Shown: positions 50,728 through 59,258 of the stretch, in pieces
Layout: every line of letters starts with the position of its first letter
Position numbering within the stretch: the first letter of the stretch is position 1
NCBI GenBank assembly: GCA_937889645.1
Contig: CALBZE010000069.1
Span: 1 to 64,000, forward strand
From: an uncultured bacterium
GTDB taxonomy: Bacteria > Gemmatimonadota > Gemmatimonadetes > Longimicrobiales > RSA9
DNA length: 64,000 nucleotides
Direction: 5' to 3'
Position numbers and translations under genes: made by a program
Notes under the pieces: model-generated
Told to the model about the DNA's origin: nothing
The model's input: the letters and a program-made list of their open reading frames with translations, nothing else
The model's database searches: none

Positions 50728-52272
50728 CTAAGTTTGGTCGAGGATCCAGTGGACGAGGATCTCCAACGCCCTGGGATCGAACGTCGTCTCGATCGTGCCG
50801 TACTCCCGCCCAAGCCCCGTCGTCGCCGGCTGGAACAGATGGTTCAGGCCGGGCAGTTCGTAGACCCGCGAAGCCGGGTTGCCGGCCTCCTCCAGCGCGC
50901 GGCGGATCGGCGGCAGGTTGACGTCCGGCGGGACGTTGAGGTCGAGCGTGCCGTTCAGCGCCAGGACCGGGATGCTGAGCCGGCGGAGGTCGTCGGCCGG
51001 GTCGCGGCCGATGAGGAAGCGCATCCACGGCGAGTTGAAGAACGTCACCTGCTGCGCGATCGCGGCCTCGCGCATCTGGGGCGTCGTGCCGTACGTGTCG
51101 CGCTGGTCGGGCGGGAGCGCGTCGATCATCTCGCGGACGGCCTCGCGCATCTTCGCGGCCGCCTCGCCCCGGTCGGGTTTGTCGCGCGCGATCTCCATGA
51201 GGCGCCGGGTCCCGCGGCGCATGGCCGCGGCGGCCTCGGGAGTCGCGCCGTCGGCGAGTGCGATGCGCTCGATCTGGATCGGGAGCAGCTCCTCGAACGG
51301 GACGCCCGGTCCGGCGAGGAGGGCGACGAAGGCGACGTCGTCCGAGCGGCGCGCGGCCATCGGTGCGACGATCCCGCCCTCGCTGTGGCCGATCAGCCCG
51401 ATCCGCGCGGGGTCGATATCCGAGCGGCCGCGGAGGTAGCGGACGGCGGCCAGGGCATCGTTGGCGAAGTCGGCCGTCGTCGCGGCGGCGAAGTTGCCGG
51501 TGGATGCGCCGAAGCCGCGGTCGTCGTAGCGGAGTACGGCGACCCCATGCCGCGTCAGCGCGTCTGCGATGACGAGGAACGGCTTGTGGCCGAAGAGGGT
51601 CTCGTCGCGGTCCTGGGGGCCGGAGCCGGAGATCAGGACCACGGCCGGGAACGGGCCGTCGCCGAACGGCTTCGTGAGCGTGCCGGCCAGCGTGACCCCC
51701 GGGTCGTCGGTCGGGATCGTGACGTCGATCGCGTCGTAGGGGTACGGCGGCTCGGGGTGCTGCGGCCGCCTGGGCGGCGCCGCCTCCTCGGTCCGAACGA
51801 CGACGAGCGGGAACGACGCCACGCCCTGCGACCACGTCCCCTCGATCGTGTCGCCGCGCACCTCGCCCCGGTAACGCCCGTAAACGATCGGTACCTCGAT
51901 CGAGAGCGTGTCGCCCGTCAGGCGGACGGCGCCGGTCGGGATCCCGAACGCACCCTGGTCGGGGCTGTCCATCGTCGCGGCGAGCCCGCCGTTCGCCTCC
52001 GTGATGTGGAAGACGATGCGGAGCGAGCCGCCGGGTACGGCGAGGGTGCCGAGCCAGTCACCGACGACGGCTGAGGGCGCCCGCGTGGGCTCCTGGGCTC
52101 GCGCTGTACCGGGCGCCGCGAGGGTGGCGAGGAGCGCCGTGAGGGCGGCGGCCGCCGCCGCGAGCAGGCCGACGGCCCGCGAAGCCGCCGAGTAGCGTAG
52201 CGAGCGCGGCGCGCCCCCGCTCCGGGGCGTGCCGCGTCGCGCGATTCCGCTGTGAAACCAGGTCATCCGCAT
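50728..52272 (-). CDS. exported alpha/beta-fold hydrolase
   Basis: Predicted 514-residue exported hydrolase. A long signal (VGLLAAAAAALTALLATLAAPGTARA) is followed by a beta-rich N-domain (VVGDWLGTLAVPGGSLRIVFHI, TMDSPDQGAFGIP) and an alpha/beta hydrolase domain: VVLISGSGPQDRDETLFGHKPF (oxyanion region), GVAVLRYDDRGFGAST, RIGLIGHSEGGIVAP (nucleophile serine in GHSEGG), ALNGTLDLNVPPDVN (Asp) and GLNHLFQP (His). This layout is common for periplasmic esterase/peptidase-like proteins; the substrate is unknown. The stop codon is formed at the edge of MITE copy 2, so the original C-terminus may have differed. Confidence 0.85.
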   Translation of the reverse strand: MRMTWFHSGIARRGTPRSGGAPRSLRYSAASRAVGLLAAAAAALTALLATLAAPGTARAQEPTRAPSAVVGDWLGTLAVPGGSLRIVFHITEANGGLAATMDSPDQGAFGIPTGAVRLTGDTLSIEVPIVYGRYRGEVRGDTIEGTWSQGVASFPLVVVRTEEAAPPRRPQHPEPPYPYDAIDVTIPTDDPGVTLAGTLTKPFGDGPFPAVVLISGSGPQDRDETLFGHKPFLVIADALTRHGVAVLRYDDRGFGASTGNFAAATTADFANDALAAVRYLRGRSDIDPARIGLIGHSEGGIVAPMAARRSDDVAFVALLAGPGVPFEELLPIQIERIALADGATPEAAAAMRRGTRRLMEIARDKPDRGEAAAKMREAVREMIDALPPDQRDTYGTTPQMREAAIAQQVTFFNSPWMRFLIGRDPADDLRRLSIPVLALNGTLDLNVPPDVNLPPIRRALEEAGNPASRVYELPGLNHLFQPATTGLGREYGTIETTFDPRALEILVHWILDQT

Positions 52273-52307
52273 CGTCACCGGCCCGCTCGCCGTCACGCGA
52301 TCTGCAG

Positions 52308-52913
52308 TCAGACGATCCAGAGGATGAGCCCCGCGGCGGCGATCGTCGCGCCGGCGATGCGATCCCACTGGAGGCCGCTCACCGGCCGGACCGAGCGAGC
52401 GGCGAGGACGAGGCCGATCCCGGCGGCGTGCAGCGCGGCCGTCGCCGTGACGAAGCCCATGCCGTAGGCCCACCCGGCGATCGTCGCGGGCATCTCGGTC
52501 CCGTGCGCGTGCCCGTGGAAGAGCGCGAAGATCGCGACCACGGCCATCGCGAGGGCGATCGGGAGCCGCTTCGCCGCGGCGGCGAGGGCGCCGAGCGAGA
52601 GAACGGAGAGGAGGATCCCGGCCTCGACGCCGGGCATAGCGAACCCGGCCGCGCCCGCCGCTGCGCCGATCGCCATCGTCGCGACGAACGCGGCCGGCAG
52701 CGCGACGACGGCCCGGCCGCCGAGCTGCGTCGCCCAGACGCCGACCGCGATCATGGCGAGGAGGTGGTCGACGCCGAGGAGCGGGTGCAGCATTCCGTGG
52801 ATCAGTCCGTCGGCAGGCCCGACGCCGGTGTGCGCCCAGGCGGCGGTCGGGGCGAGGAGCGCGAGCCCGCCCAGGACCCCGGCGCTCCGCACGAGAAGCT
52901 TGCGCATGGCCAT
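52308..52913 (-). CDS. hupE: HupE/UreJ family metal permease
   Basis: Predicted 201-residue membrane protein with an N-terminal signal-like segment and six helices. Family signatures: MLHPLLGVDHLLAMIAVGVWA (HPxxGxDH) and FALFHGHAHGTEMP (HGHxHGxE). HupE/UreJ proteins import nickel or cobalt for hydrogenase or urease. Neither enzyme is in this window, so the metal is uncertain. GGGAG lies four bases before the ATG at 52913; an ATG at 52907 is an alternative. Confidence 0.9.
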   Translation of the reverse strand: MAMRKLLVRSAGVLGGLALLAPTAAWAHTGVGPADGLIHGMLHPLLGVDHLLAMIAVGVWATQLGGRAVVALPAAFVATMAIGAAAGAAGFAMPGVEAGILLSVLSLGALAAAAKRLPIALAMAVVAIFALFHGHAHGTEMPATIAGWAYGMGFVTATAALHAAGIGLVLAARSVRPVSGLQWDRIAGATIAAAGLILWIV

Positions 52914-53120
52914 CTATCTCCCTATGTCCTGTGTCATCGCCCCGGGAACTCGCCGGGGCGCGGCTTGTCCAACCCGACGGGATTCTACCGCAAGCGGGGG
53001 GCGGTGGCAACGGTCGGCCGGCGCCCCATGCGTGCAACGTGCCAGGCCCGTGATGTGTCCGACGTGTCGGGGCCCGTGCGCACCTGGCGCCGCCCAACCC
53101 ACCCACCCACGGAGGACGAC

Positions 53121-54317
53121 ATGGCCGATCGATTCCTTGCCACTCCCCTTCTGGCCGTCACCCTCACCGCGGCCGGCTGCGGCGCCGGCCAGACCTCGAT
53201 GCAGGCCGACGGCGCCCGCGTGGACACCATCGCCGGCGTCGTCCACGTGACGAATGGGGCGCGCGGCGCGTGGGATGACGACGCCGCGTGGGAAGTCGAC
53301 GTCGAGCGCGCTGTCCGGATCGGCGTCGTCGACGGAGAGGCGGAATACGTCTTCGGCCGCATCGGCGGCGTGTGGGTCGCGCCGGACGGCCGCATCTTCG
53401 TTGGCGACGCGCAGGCGCGCGAGGTCCGGATCTTCACCCCCGAGGGCGAGTTCCTGGGCCGCCTGGGCCGGACCGGCGAGGGGCCGGGCGAGTTCCGGCA
53501 CGTGGACGGCATCGGCGCGGCGCCCGGCGGCGGCGTCGCCGTCCTCGACGGCATGCTGAACCGCGTCAGTGTCTTCGACGGCGACGGCGCGTTCCGCCGG
53601 ATGTTCCGCCTCGCGCGGCCCTACCGGTTCCTCCAGGCCGGCGCGTCGGTTCGCTTCGACGATGCGGGGAGGTTCTACGACGTCATCGGCCTCTCGATCG
53701 GCATCGGCGTCGACACGCTTGGCGTGGTCCGCTACTCGCCCGAGGGCGCGGCCGAGGACACGGTCGTCGTCGCCGTCCATGAGCCGGTGCAGCTGCATCA
53801 CCGGGCGCCCGACGGCAGGCCACTCACGAGCATGAAGGTGCCGTTCACACCGGAGCCGTCCGCGGCGATCGGCCCGGACGGGAGCCATTACGCGACGCTC
53901 GGCGACGCGTACCGCATCGCGCGCCTGGCCCCGGGCGGCGACACGATCCACGTGATCCACCGCGCGGTGCCGCCGCGGCGCCTCGATCCCGCAGTCCGGG
54001 AAAGCGCGCGGGCCGCCCTCGTCGAGCACTTCCGTGCGGCTGCTGGCAGTGAGCCGCGGGACGTGCCGCCGATCCCCGAGCACGCGCCGGCTATCTCCCG
54101 GCTCGTCGTCGACGACCTGGGTTTCGTCTGGGCGCTCGTCCACGGCGGGGAGGATCGATTCGAGTGGGACGTCTTCGACCGCGACGGGCGATTCCTGGGC
54201 ACGGTGACCACGCCGGCGATGGACGTCACGCACATCGGCGAACGAACGATCGCGGGCGTGGTCTCCGACGAGATGGGCGTGCAGCGGGTGCTGGTCGTGC
54301 CGCTGCGGAGGGGGTAG
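53121..54317 (+). CDS. 6-bladed beta-propeller lipoprotein
   Basis: Predicted 398-residue lipoprotein with GGAGG before the ATG and lipobox LTAAGC-GAG. NHL/6-bladed propeller blades are visible: GRIGGVWVAPDGRIFVGDAQAREVRIFTPEGEFLGRLGRTGEGPGEFRHVDGI, GGVAVLDGMLNRVSVFDGDGAFRR, SRLVVDDLGFVWALVHG and FDRDGRFLGTVTTPAMDVTHIGE. Such lipoproteins are abundant in Gemmatimonadota-like genomes and their role is unknown. It is the intact relative of the broken genes at 21139 and 23011. Confidence 0.85.
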   Translation: MADRFLATPLLAVTLTAAGCGAGQTSMQADGARVDTIAGVVHVTNGARGAWDDDAAWEVDVERAVRIGVVDGEAEYVFGRIGGVWVAPDGRIFVGDAQAREVRIFTPEGEFLGRLGRTGEGPGEFRHVDGIGAAPGGGVAVLDGMLNRVSVFDGDGAFRRMFRLARPYRFLQAGASVRFDDAGRFYDVIGLSIGIGVDTLGVVRYSPEGAAEDTVVVAVHEPVQLHHRAPDGRPLTSMKVPFTPEPSAAIGPDGSHYATLGDAYRIARLAPGGDTIHVIHRAVPPRRLDPAVRESARAALVEHFRAAAGSEPRDVPPIPEHAPAISRLVVDDLGFVWALVHGGEDRFEWDVFDRDGRFLGTVTTPAMDVTHIGERTIAGVVSDEMGVQRVLVVPLRRG

Positions 54318-54409
54318 GGCGAGAGCGCGGGTGCGCACGTGGCCCGGGGCCTACGGCGAACGGCCTGCGCGTACGGGTCGCGTTCGCCGGAGCCCTCGGC
54401 CCGCGCCCG

Positions 54410-54940
54410 TCACTCTCGAGCCACCGGCTCCGCCTCGGGACCCGGCACCTCGAGCAGGACGCCCTGGATCAGGCACGGGCGGCCTTCGCGATCACGGAGT
54501 ATCATCGTGGTCTCACGGAACCAGCGGACCGCGCCGTCGCGGTCCACGATCCGATACTCGATCGCCGCAGGTTCGTCCGACCCTTCGGCCCACGACGCCC
54601 GATCGAGAACGCGTGCCTTGTCCGCCGGGTGGATCCGGTCCAGCCAGAGACACGGATTCGAGGCCCAATCGTCGGCGGTGATCCCGAGGATCTCCTCGAT
54701 CTGCGGACTCACGTAGCGTGCGCTGCCGTAGTCGCCGACGGCGGCGAGGTAGACGATTCCGGGGATCTGGGCCACGAGGGCCCGGTGCTTGGCTTCGGCG
54801 AGTCGGAGCATCTCCTCCGTGCGCGCCAGCTCGCGTCGCAGCCGGCATACCTCGCCCGCGACGTCTTCGCCCTGCGCGGTCGGGCCCGCACGGTTCCACG
54901 TCCCTCGTCGCTGGCCTCGCTGAACCTCTCTCGTCGGCAT
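54410..54940 (-). CDS. stand-alone PAS domain protein
   Basis: Predicted 176-residue cytoplasmic protein, ATG at 54940 with GGAGGGAG upstream. A coiled-coil-like helix (GEVCRLRRELARTEEMLRLAEAKHRALVAQI) leads into one PAS_3-type domain: IVYLAAVGDYGSARYVSPQIEEILGITADDW, WLDRIHPADKARVL, EYRIVDRDGAVRWFRETTMILRDREGRP. No output domain is attached, so it may sense a ligand for a separate kinase or be the remnant of a longer sensor. Confidence 0.8.
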   Translation of the reverse strand: MPTREVQRGQRRGTWNRAGPTAQGEDVAGEVCRLRRELARTEEMLRLAEAKHRALVAQIPGIVYLAAVGDYGSARYVSPQIEEILGITADDWASNPCLWLDRIHPADKARVLDRASWAEGSDEPAAIEYRIVDRDGAVRWFRETTMILRDREGRPCLIQGVLLEVPGPEAEPVARE

Positions 54941-55052
54941 GGCTCCCTCCTGCCGCATCACAGTCGCTCCGTCGCACGCCGGCCTGCTCAGGCCTGCTCG
55001 GGGGAGAGGTTCGGGGGAGGGGATGCAAGTGGTGTGCGAGGGTGGGGTGGGT

Positions 55053-55141
55053 GTCGGGGCTCGGGGCTCGGGGCTCGGGGCTCGGGGCTCGGGGCTCGGG
55101 GCTCAGGGCTCAGGGCTCGGGGCTCAGGGTTCGGGGCTCAG
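55053..55141. repeat. heptanucleotide repeat tract (TCGGGGC)
   Basis: About thirteen copies of the 7-nt unit TCGGGGC/TCAGGGC in the space between the PAS and HTH-like genes. A second tract of the same unit, also starting GTGTCGGGGCT, lies at 62371-62418. Confidence 0.9.
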
Positions 55142-55151
55142 GGGCAGGGGG

Positions 55152-55664
55152 TCAGACCTCGCCGGATTCGAATTTTTCGCGCAGTTCGTACCACCACGTG
55201 GGGAGGGGTTCCCAGGCGGTGATCACGTGGCGGATGCCTTCGAGGGCGTAGCGTTTGCGCGCGCGCTCGCGGCCGGGCGGCGCGATCGAGCCGATGTAGC
55301 GGATTACGCGGGCGGGGGAACCGAAGAGCTCCATCGGGGGCGACGGGGCAGTTGCTTGCGCGGCGCCGGCGAGCCCGGTGGCGGCCCCGGCCGACCCGGC
55401 GACTGCGGGGGGCCCCGTCGTTCCGGCGATTCCGTCGGTCTCGGCGATCCCGCCGGCGCCGTTGGTCCCGGCGGCTGAACGGCCCACACACTCCCGCAGT
55501 CGCAGACGTGTCCTCGTCTGTAGGGGGGTCGCGACGCGACCGTCGCGCCAGCGTCGGACCGTGGCCTCGCTCACGCCCGCCGCATTCGCGGCGGCGCGGT
55601 TGCTGTGATCTCGGTACGCTGCGAGGAACGCTTCGACCAGGTCGCGGTCGGCATCACCGGGCAT
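55152..55664 (-). CDS. small HTH-like protein with Gly/Ala-rich insert
   Basis: Predicted 170-residue protein from the ATG at 55664 (AAGG upstream). The N-terminus LVEAFLAAYRDHSNRAAANAAGVSEATVRRWRDGRV has the spacing of a helix-turn-helix with a recognition helix SEATVRRWR. The middle is a Gly/Thr/Ala-rich linker (about 85-115) with collagen-like spacing. The C-terminus (ARVIRYIGSIAPPGRERARKRYALEGIRHVITAWEPLPTWWYEL) is well-formed and probably folded. Likely a DNA-binding protein; no family recognised. Confidence 0.6.
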   Translation of the reverse strand: MPGDADRDLVEAFLAAYRDHSNRAAANAAGVSEATVRRWRDGRVATPLQTRTRLRLRECVGRSAAGTNGAGGIAETDGIAGTTGPPAVAGSAGAATGLAGAAQATAPSPPMELFGSPARVIRYIGSIAPPGRERARKRYALEGIRHVITAWEPLPTWWYELREKFESGEV

Positions 55665-55810
55665 AGGCCTTGCTAAGGGGTGCGACATGACGCGTCATGG
55701 CGCGTTGTGAATGACGAGGACGCGGCACGGAGACGACCGGCCGCGTCCTGAGATGCCAACGATATGCAAGCTCGGGCCCGAGGACAATGGAGTCGTTCGC
55801 GGGGGGGTGA

Positions 55811-55981
55811 GTGGGGGGCGTCGGCGGATTGTTGTTGATCGGACTCGTGGCGATCTACGCGTTCATCGTGGCACTGCTTCGAGTTGCGGGTCGGGAGGAC
55901 GATCGGTTGGACGAGCTCTTGGAGAGGTTGAAGGGGGTGGAGGAGGGTGGGGATGGTGGGTCCCAGAATCCATCGGGATGA
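55811..55981 (+). CDS. small single-pass membrane protein (56 aa)
   Basis: A GTG-started frame encodes GLLLIGLVAIYAFIVALLRV (one membrane helix) followed by a charged amphipathic helix (AGREDDRLDELLERLKGVEEG) and a short tail. The start follows a G-rich stretch that could serve as ribosome binding site. The membrane-helix-plus-coil design is that of many real small proteins. Below common length cut-offs. Confidence 0.5.
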   Translation: MGGVGGLLLIGLVAIYAFIVALLRVAGREDDRLDELLERLKGVEEGGDGGSQNPSG

Positions 55982-56064
55982 GCGGTTTGGGCCAGGCAAT
56001 TCCCTGGCGGGGATGGGGGTAGGGGCGATCGACCGAGGTGCGGAGTCGATTCGGAGCCGGCGAG

Positions 56065-56310
56065 ATGGAAGGCGGGGATCGTATCGAACGGCTGGCGGTG
56101 GAGGCCGTCGAACGGGCGGCCGCCGGGTTGGGCGTGGAGCCGGTGAAGCTCGCGGCGTGGCTTCGGGACGATGATCGTCTGGCGCACATGCTCTACCTGG
56201 CGGGCCGTGGACACGAGCTGCCGAGCGCCGAATACAGGCGCGAGCTGGTCGTGTCGTTGAGCGACTTCCTAGAATTCCTGGAAGAGCAGGGGTGTGGGGG
56301 AGCGGGGTGA
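56065..56310 (+). CDS. small acidic helical protein (81 aa)
   Basis: Starts at ATG 56065. The translation (IERLAVEAVERAAAGLGVEPVKLAAWLRDDDRLAHMLYLAGRG, then YRRELVVSLSDFLEFLEEQ) has balanced composition unlike the surrounding random frames and reads as four helices. It follows the small membrane protein gene by 83 bp in the same orientation. No family recognised. Confidence 0.5.
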   Translation: MEGGDRIERLAVEAVERAAAGLGVEPVKLAAWLRDDDRLAHMLYLAGRGHELPSAEYRRELVVSLSDFLEFLEEQGCGGAG

Positions 56311-56700
56311 TCGGCGGGTCGGGGCGTGCGCGCGGTGGCTGACCCGGGCGCACGATGATCGGAGCGAAGGAAATGGGTCGGTCACGGGCCCGGTGGAGCG
56401 TGCCGGGCCGCCCCGTCGTCGGGGGTGGCCGGCCGAGATGATGCGGCCTGTCGGGTCGATGGGTAGTGGGCCCGGCGAGCCCCGGAGCCAGGGGCGGCCG
56501 CTTTGACGGGAGCGCCCCGCACGCGGGCGCCGGCTCCTCCGCCGGCCCGCGTGCGGGGCGCGTTTTCGTGTTGGGCGACGGCGCGTAGCCTGGGCGCGGA
56601 GGCCTTGGCTTGCGCGCGGAGGCCTTGGCCCGGGCGAGGAGGCCGTGGCCCGGGCGTGGCGCGTTGGCCGAGGGCCGAGGCGCCGGCGGCGCCCGACCGC
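56311..56700. other. 390-bp region holding a terminator
   Basis: Apart from the strong terminator at 56512-56567 it shows only GC-rich simple sequence (GCGCGGAGGCCTTGGC duplicated at about 56596 and 56615). No gene is seen. Confidence 0.5.
56512..56567 (+). terminator. rho-independent terminator
   Basis: A 17-bp perfect stem (GCGCCCCGCACGCGGGC at 56512-56528 and its complement at 56545-56561) with an inner GCCGG/CCGGC stem, followed by GTTTTC. The T-run orientation ends plus-strand transcripts. It lies between convergent units and may also stop the receptor transcript from the other side. Confidence 0.85.
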
Positions 56701-59139
56701 TCAGCGCCGCGGCCCGCCCGGCCGCATCGGGCCGCCGCCGCGGCGGTTGCCGCCTTCGGGGCCGCCGAAGTTGTAGTTCAGGCTGATCGCCACGGCTCGG
56801 CGGCTGGTCCGGCTCTGGCCGAGCTGGACGAACGTCGGGTCGCTGCTCGTGAAGTCGGTCCGCGAGATGTCGAACGGGTCGCGCGCGGTGAGCGACACGG
56901 TCATCCGGCCGTCGAGGAGCCGCTGGCGGAAGCTGATGCTGCTGTCGACGCGCGAGGAGACGCGGCCCTGGGGCACGTCCCGCGCCGGCGTGTAGGAGAG
57001 CGACGCGCGCACGCCGAGCCCGCCGACGACGCTGCCGGAGACGTTCCCGCGAATGGACCAGTGGAACGTCCGGCCCGAGATGTTGGTGGACGCGAGGTTG
57101 CTCGCGTCGCGATCCTCGCCCCGGGCGTTGAGGCTCACGAACCCGCCCCAGCCCTTCACCTGGCGGATCGAAGCGGTGAGCGACGCGCCGTACGCCTCCT
57201 GGGTCGCGACGTTCTCCCACGTCGTCGTCGAGACGCCGTTCTCGTCCACGGTGCGGATCCGCGCCCAGTCGTTGACGATGCGGCGGTAGAACGGGGCCAG
57301 GCGCAGCGTGCCCCACGAGGTCGACGTGCTCATGTCGAGCCCGAACGAGTGGGTGTACTGCGGCTCGAGATTCGGGTTGCCGACCCGGCGGTTGAGCGGG
57401 TCGGTCGACTCGTCGATCGGATTCAGGTTCCACGGCGGCGGCCGACGCGTGCGACGCGTGTACGACAGCCGCATCCGTCGGCCATTGCCCATCTCGTACG
57501 TCAGGTTGGCGCTCGGGAAGAAGTCGACGCCGGAATTCTCGAAGACGTCGCCCGTGGGCACCTCGAAGCGCGTGTCCCCGTGCCGGACCCGGGTGCCGAG
57601 CTGGACGCCGAGGGGCCCGAGTTTGCCGGCGAGGGTGACGTAGCCGGAGTGGTACGTCTCGTCGTACGTGAAACCGCGGAGCGTGGTGACGGTGTTGGGC
57701 CCGTCGGGCGACTGCTCGGTTTCGTCGAGCCGACGATCGTTTTTCCGCGTCTCGAAGTTGCCACGGTAACCGACTTCGAGCTGCACGCTCTCCCCGAAGG
57801 GTCGGACGTAGTCGACCTGTAGCGTGGTCTCGCGCGCGCGATCGTCCGTGTCCCGGATCATGACGTCGGCGGGGACGGGCGCGCCGTCGTCGCCGACGAG
57901 CTCGAACTCGGTTTCGACCCACTCGTCCTCGTCGTTGCGGCCGGTCCCGTAGCGGAACTCGACCTCGAGCGTGTGGCGGTCGGGCTCGAAGTCGTGCTTG
58001 AAGCCGACCATCCCGTCCAGGGACCGGCGCGTCGATTCGACGCGGGACGTGCGAGAGTACCGCTGGGTCCACTGGTCGAGGTGATCCATGTGCGTGGTCG
58101 TGTTCTCACGCTCGGAATCGGAGCCGAAGTCGGAGAAGCGGCCCTCGGCGCGGAGCGACGTCCGCTCACCGAGCTTGAACTCCGCGTTCAGCCGTCCGTT
58201 GCCCGAGAGCCCGCTACGCTCGGACCAGTTGTCCTGCCGCAGCTTGGTGGGCGGGTCGTGGAGCAGGTTCTGGCGCAGGTCGAACCCCGTCGTCTCCTGG
58301 TCCGATCGACGCAGGAAGCCGTTGGCGTTGAGCGTGAGCCGACCGCGCTGCCATGTGACCCGGCCGCCGCCGCCCATGGCGCCGCGCGTGTCCAGGTTGG
58401 CGAAGGCGCTGCCGTTCATCCCCAGGTCGACGCCCTCCTTGAGGACGATGTTGATGATCCCGCCCGATCCTTCGGCGTCGAAGCGGGCCGACGGGTTGGG
58501 GATCACCTCGACGCGCGCGATCTGGTCGGCGGGGAACTGCTCGAGGAACGCGGCCAGCGCCTCGCCCTCCATCGGCGCGGGGCGGCCGTTGATGTAGATG
58601 CGGGGCGTGCTGCCGCGCAGGGTGATGGTGCCGTCGAAATCGACCTCGAGGTCCGGGATGCTGGAGAGCATCTCGGTCGCCACGCCGCCGGCGGCGCCGG
58701 GGAGCGATTCGAGCGAGTAGACGTCGCGGTCCGGCGCGAAGACGACGGGCGGGCGCTCCGTCTGCACGGTGACGCCCTCGAGCGAGATCACCTCGGAGGC
58801 CAGCTCGATCGTGCCGAGGTCGATCGACGCGCCGGGCACGAGGACCAGCTCGCGCCGGAGCGCGGCGTAGCCGATGTAGCTGACCTCGAAGGTGTACGGG
58901 CCCGGCTGGATGCCGGTCAGATGGAAGTTGCCCTGCGCATCCGTCGCGCCGCCCGTGACGACGTCGCCGCCCGGGCGCCGGAGGACGACGTTGGCCGACG
59001 CGAGCGGCTCGGCGGTCCCCTGCGCCACGACTCGCCCCTTGACCTGCGCGCTCTGCCCCTGCGCGGAAAGCGGCTCCGCCGCGAGCAAGAGACCGATCCC
59101 CACCAAGGTGACCACCCGACGAATCCCGAGCTTCCGCAT
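56701..59139 (-). CDS. outer-membrane beta-barrel receptor (TonB-dependent, OMP_b-brl_3 type)
   Basis: Predicted 812-residue receptor. Signal (VVTLVGIGLLLAAEPLSAQ), carboxypeptidase-like domain (VKGRVVAQGTAEPLASANVVLRRPGG, GNFHLTGIQPGPYTFEVSYIGYAAL), and a plug with EMLSSIPDLEVDFDGTITLRGSTPRIYINGRP, QFPADQIARVEVIPNPSARFDAEGSGGIINIVLKE. This wording is typical of the outer-membrane beta-barrel family (OMP_b-brl_3) rather than siderophore receptors. The barrel ends in AISLNYNFGG plus a Gly/Arg tail (GGNRRGGGPMRPGGPRR) that extends past the usual terminal phenylalanine, which is odd for barrel assembly. Substrate unknown. Confidence 0.9.
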   Translation of the reverse strand: MRKLGIRRVVTLVGIGLLLAAEPLSAQGQSAQVKGRVVAQGTAEPLASANVVLRRPGGDVVTGGATDAQGNFHLTGIQPGPYTFEVSYIGYAALRRELVLVPGASIDLGTIELASEVISLEGVTVQTERPPVVFAPDRDVYSLESLPGAAGGVATEMLSSIPDLEVDFDGTITLRGSTPRIYINGRPAPMEGEALAAFLEQFPADQIARVEVIPNPSARFDAEGSGGIINIVLKEGVDLGMNGSAFANLDTRGAMGGGGRVTWQRGRLTLNANGFLRRSDQETTGFDLRQNLLHDPPTKLRQDNWSERSGLSGNGRLNAEFKLGERTSLRAEGRFSDFGSDSERENTTTHMDHLDQWTQRYSRTSRVESTRRSLDGMVGFKHDFEPDRHTLEVEFRYGTGRNDEDEWVETEFELVGDDGAPVPADVMIRDTDDRARETTLQVDYVRPFGESVQLEVGYRGNFETRKNDRRLDETEQSPDGPNTVTTLRGFTYDETYHSGYVTLAGKLGPLGVQLGTRVRHGDTRFEVPTGDVFENSGVDFFPSANLTYEMGNGRRMRLSYTRRTRRPPPWNLNPIDESTDPLNRRVGNPNLEPQYTHSFGLDMSTSTSWGTLRLAPFYRRIVNDWARIRTVDENGVSTTTWENVATQEAYGASLTASIRQVKGWGGFVSLNARGEDRDASNLASTNISGRTFHWSIRGNVSGSVVGGLGVRASLSYTPARDVPQGRVSSRVDSSISFRQRLLDGRMTVSLTARDPFDISRTDFTSSDPTFVQLGQSRTSRRAVAISLNYNFGGPEGGNRRGGGPMRPGGPRR

Positions 59140-59258
59140 CGCTGCTCTACTCCCTCCGCCCCCGGCCCGGCGGGCCGGACGTCATTCTCCAACGCTTCGC
59201 ATACAGGACGCGCGACGGCCATTAGATGTTGAGAACGGCGATTCGGTTGCAGGCGGGG

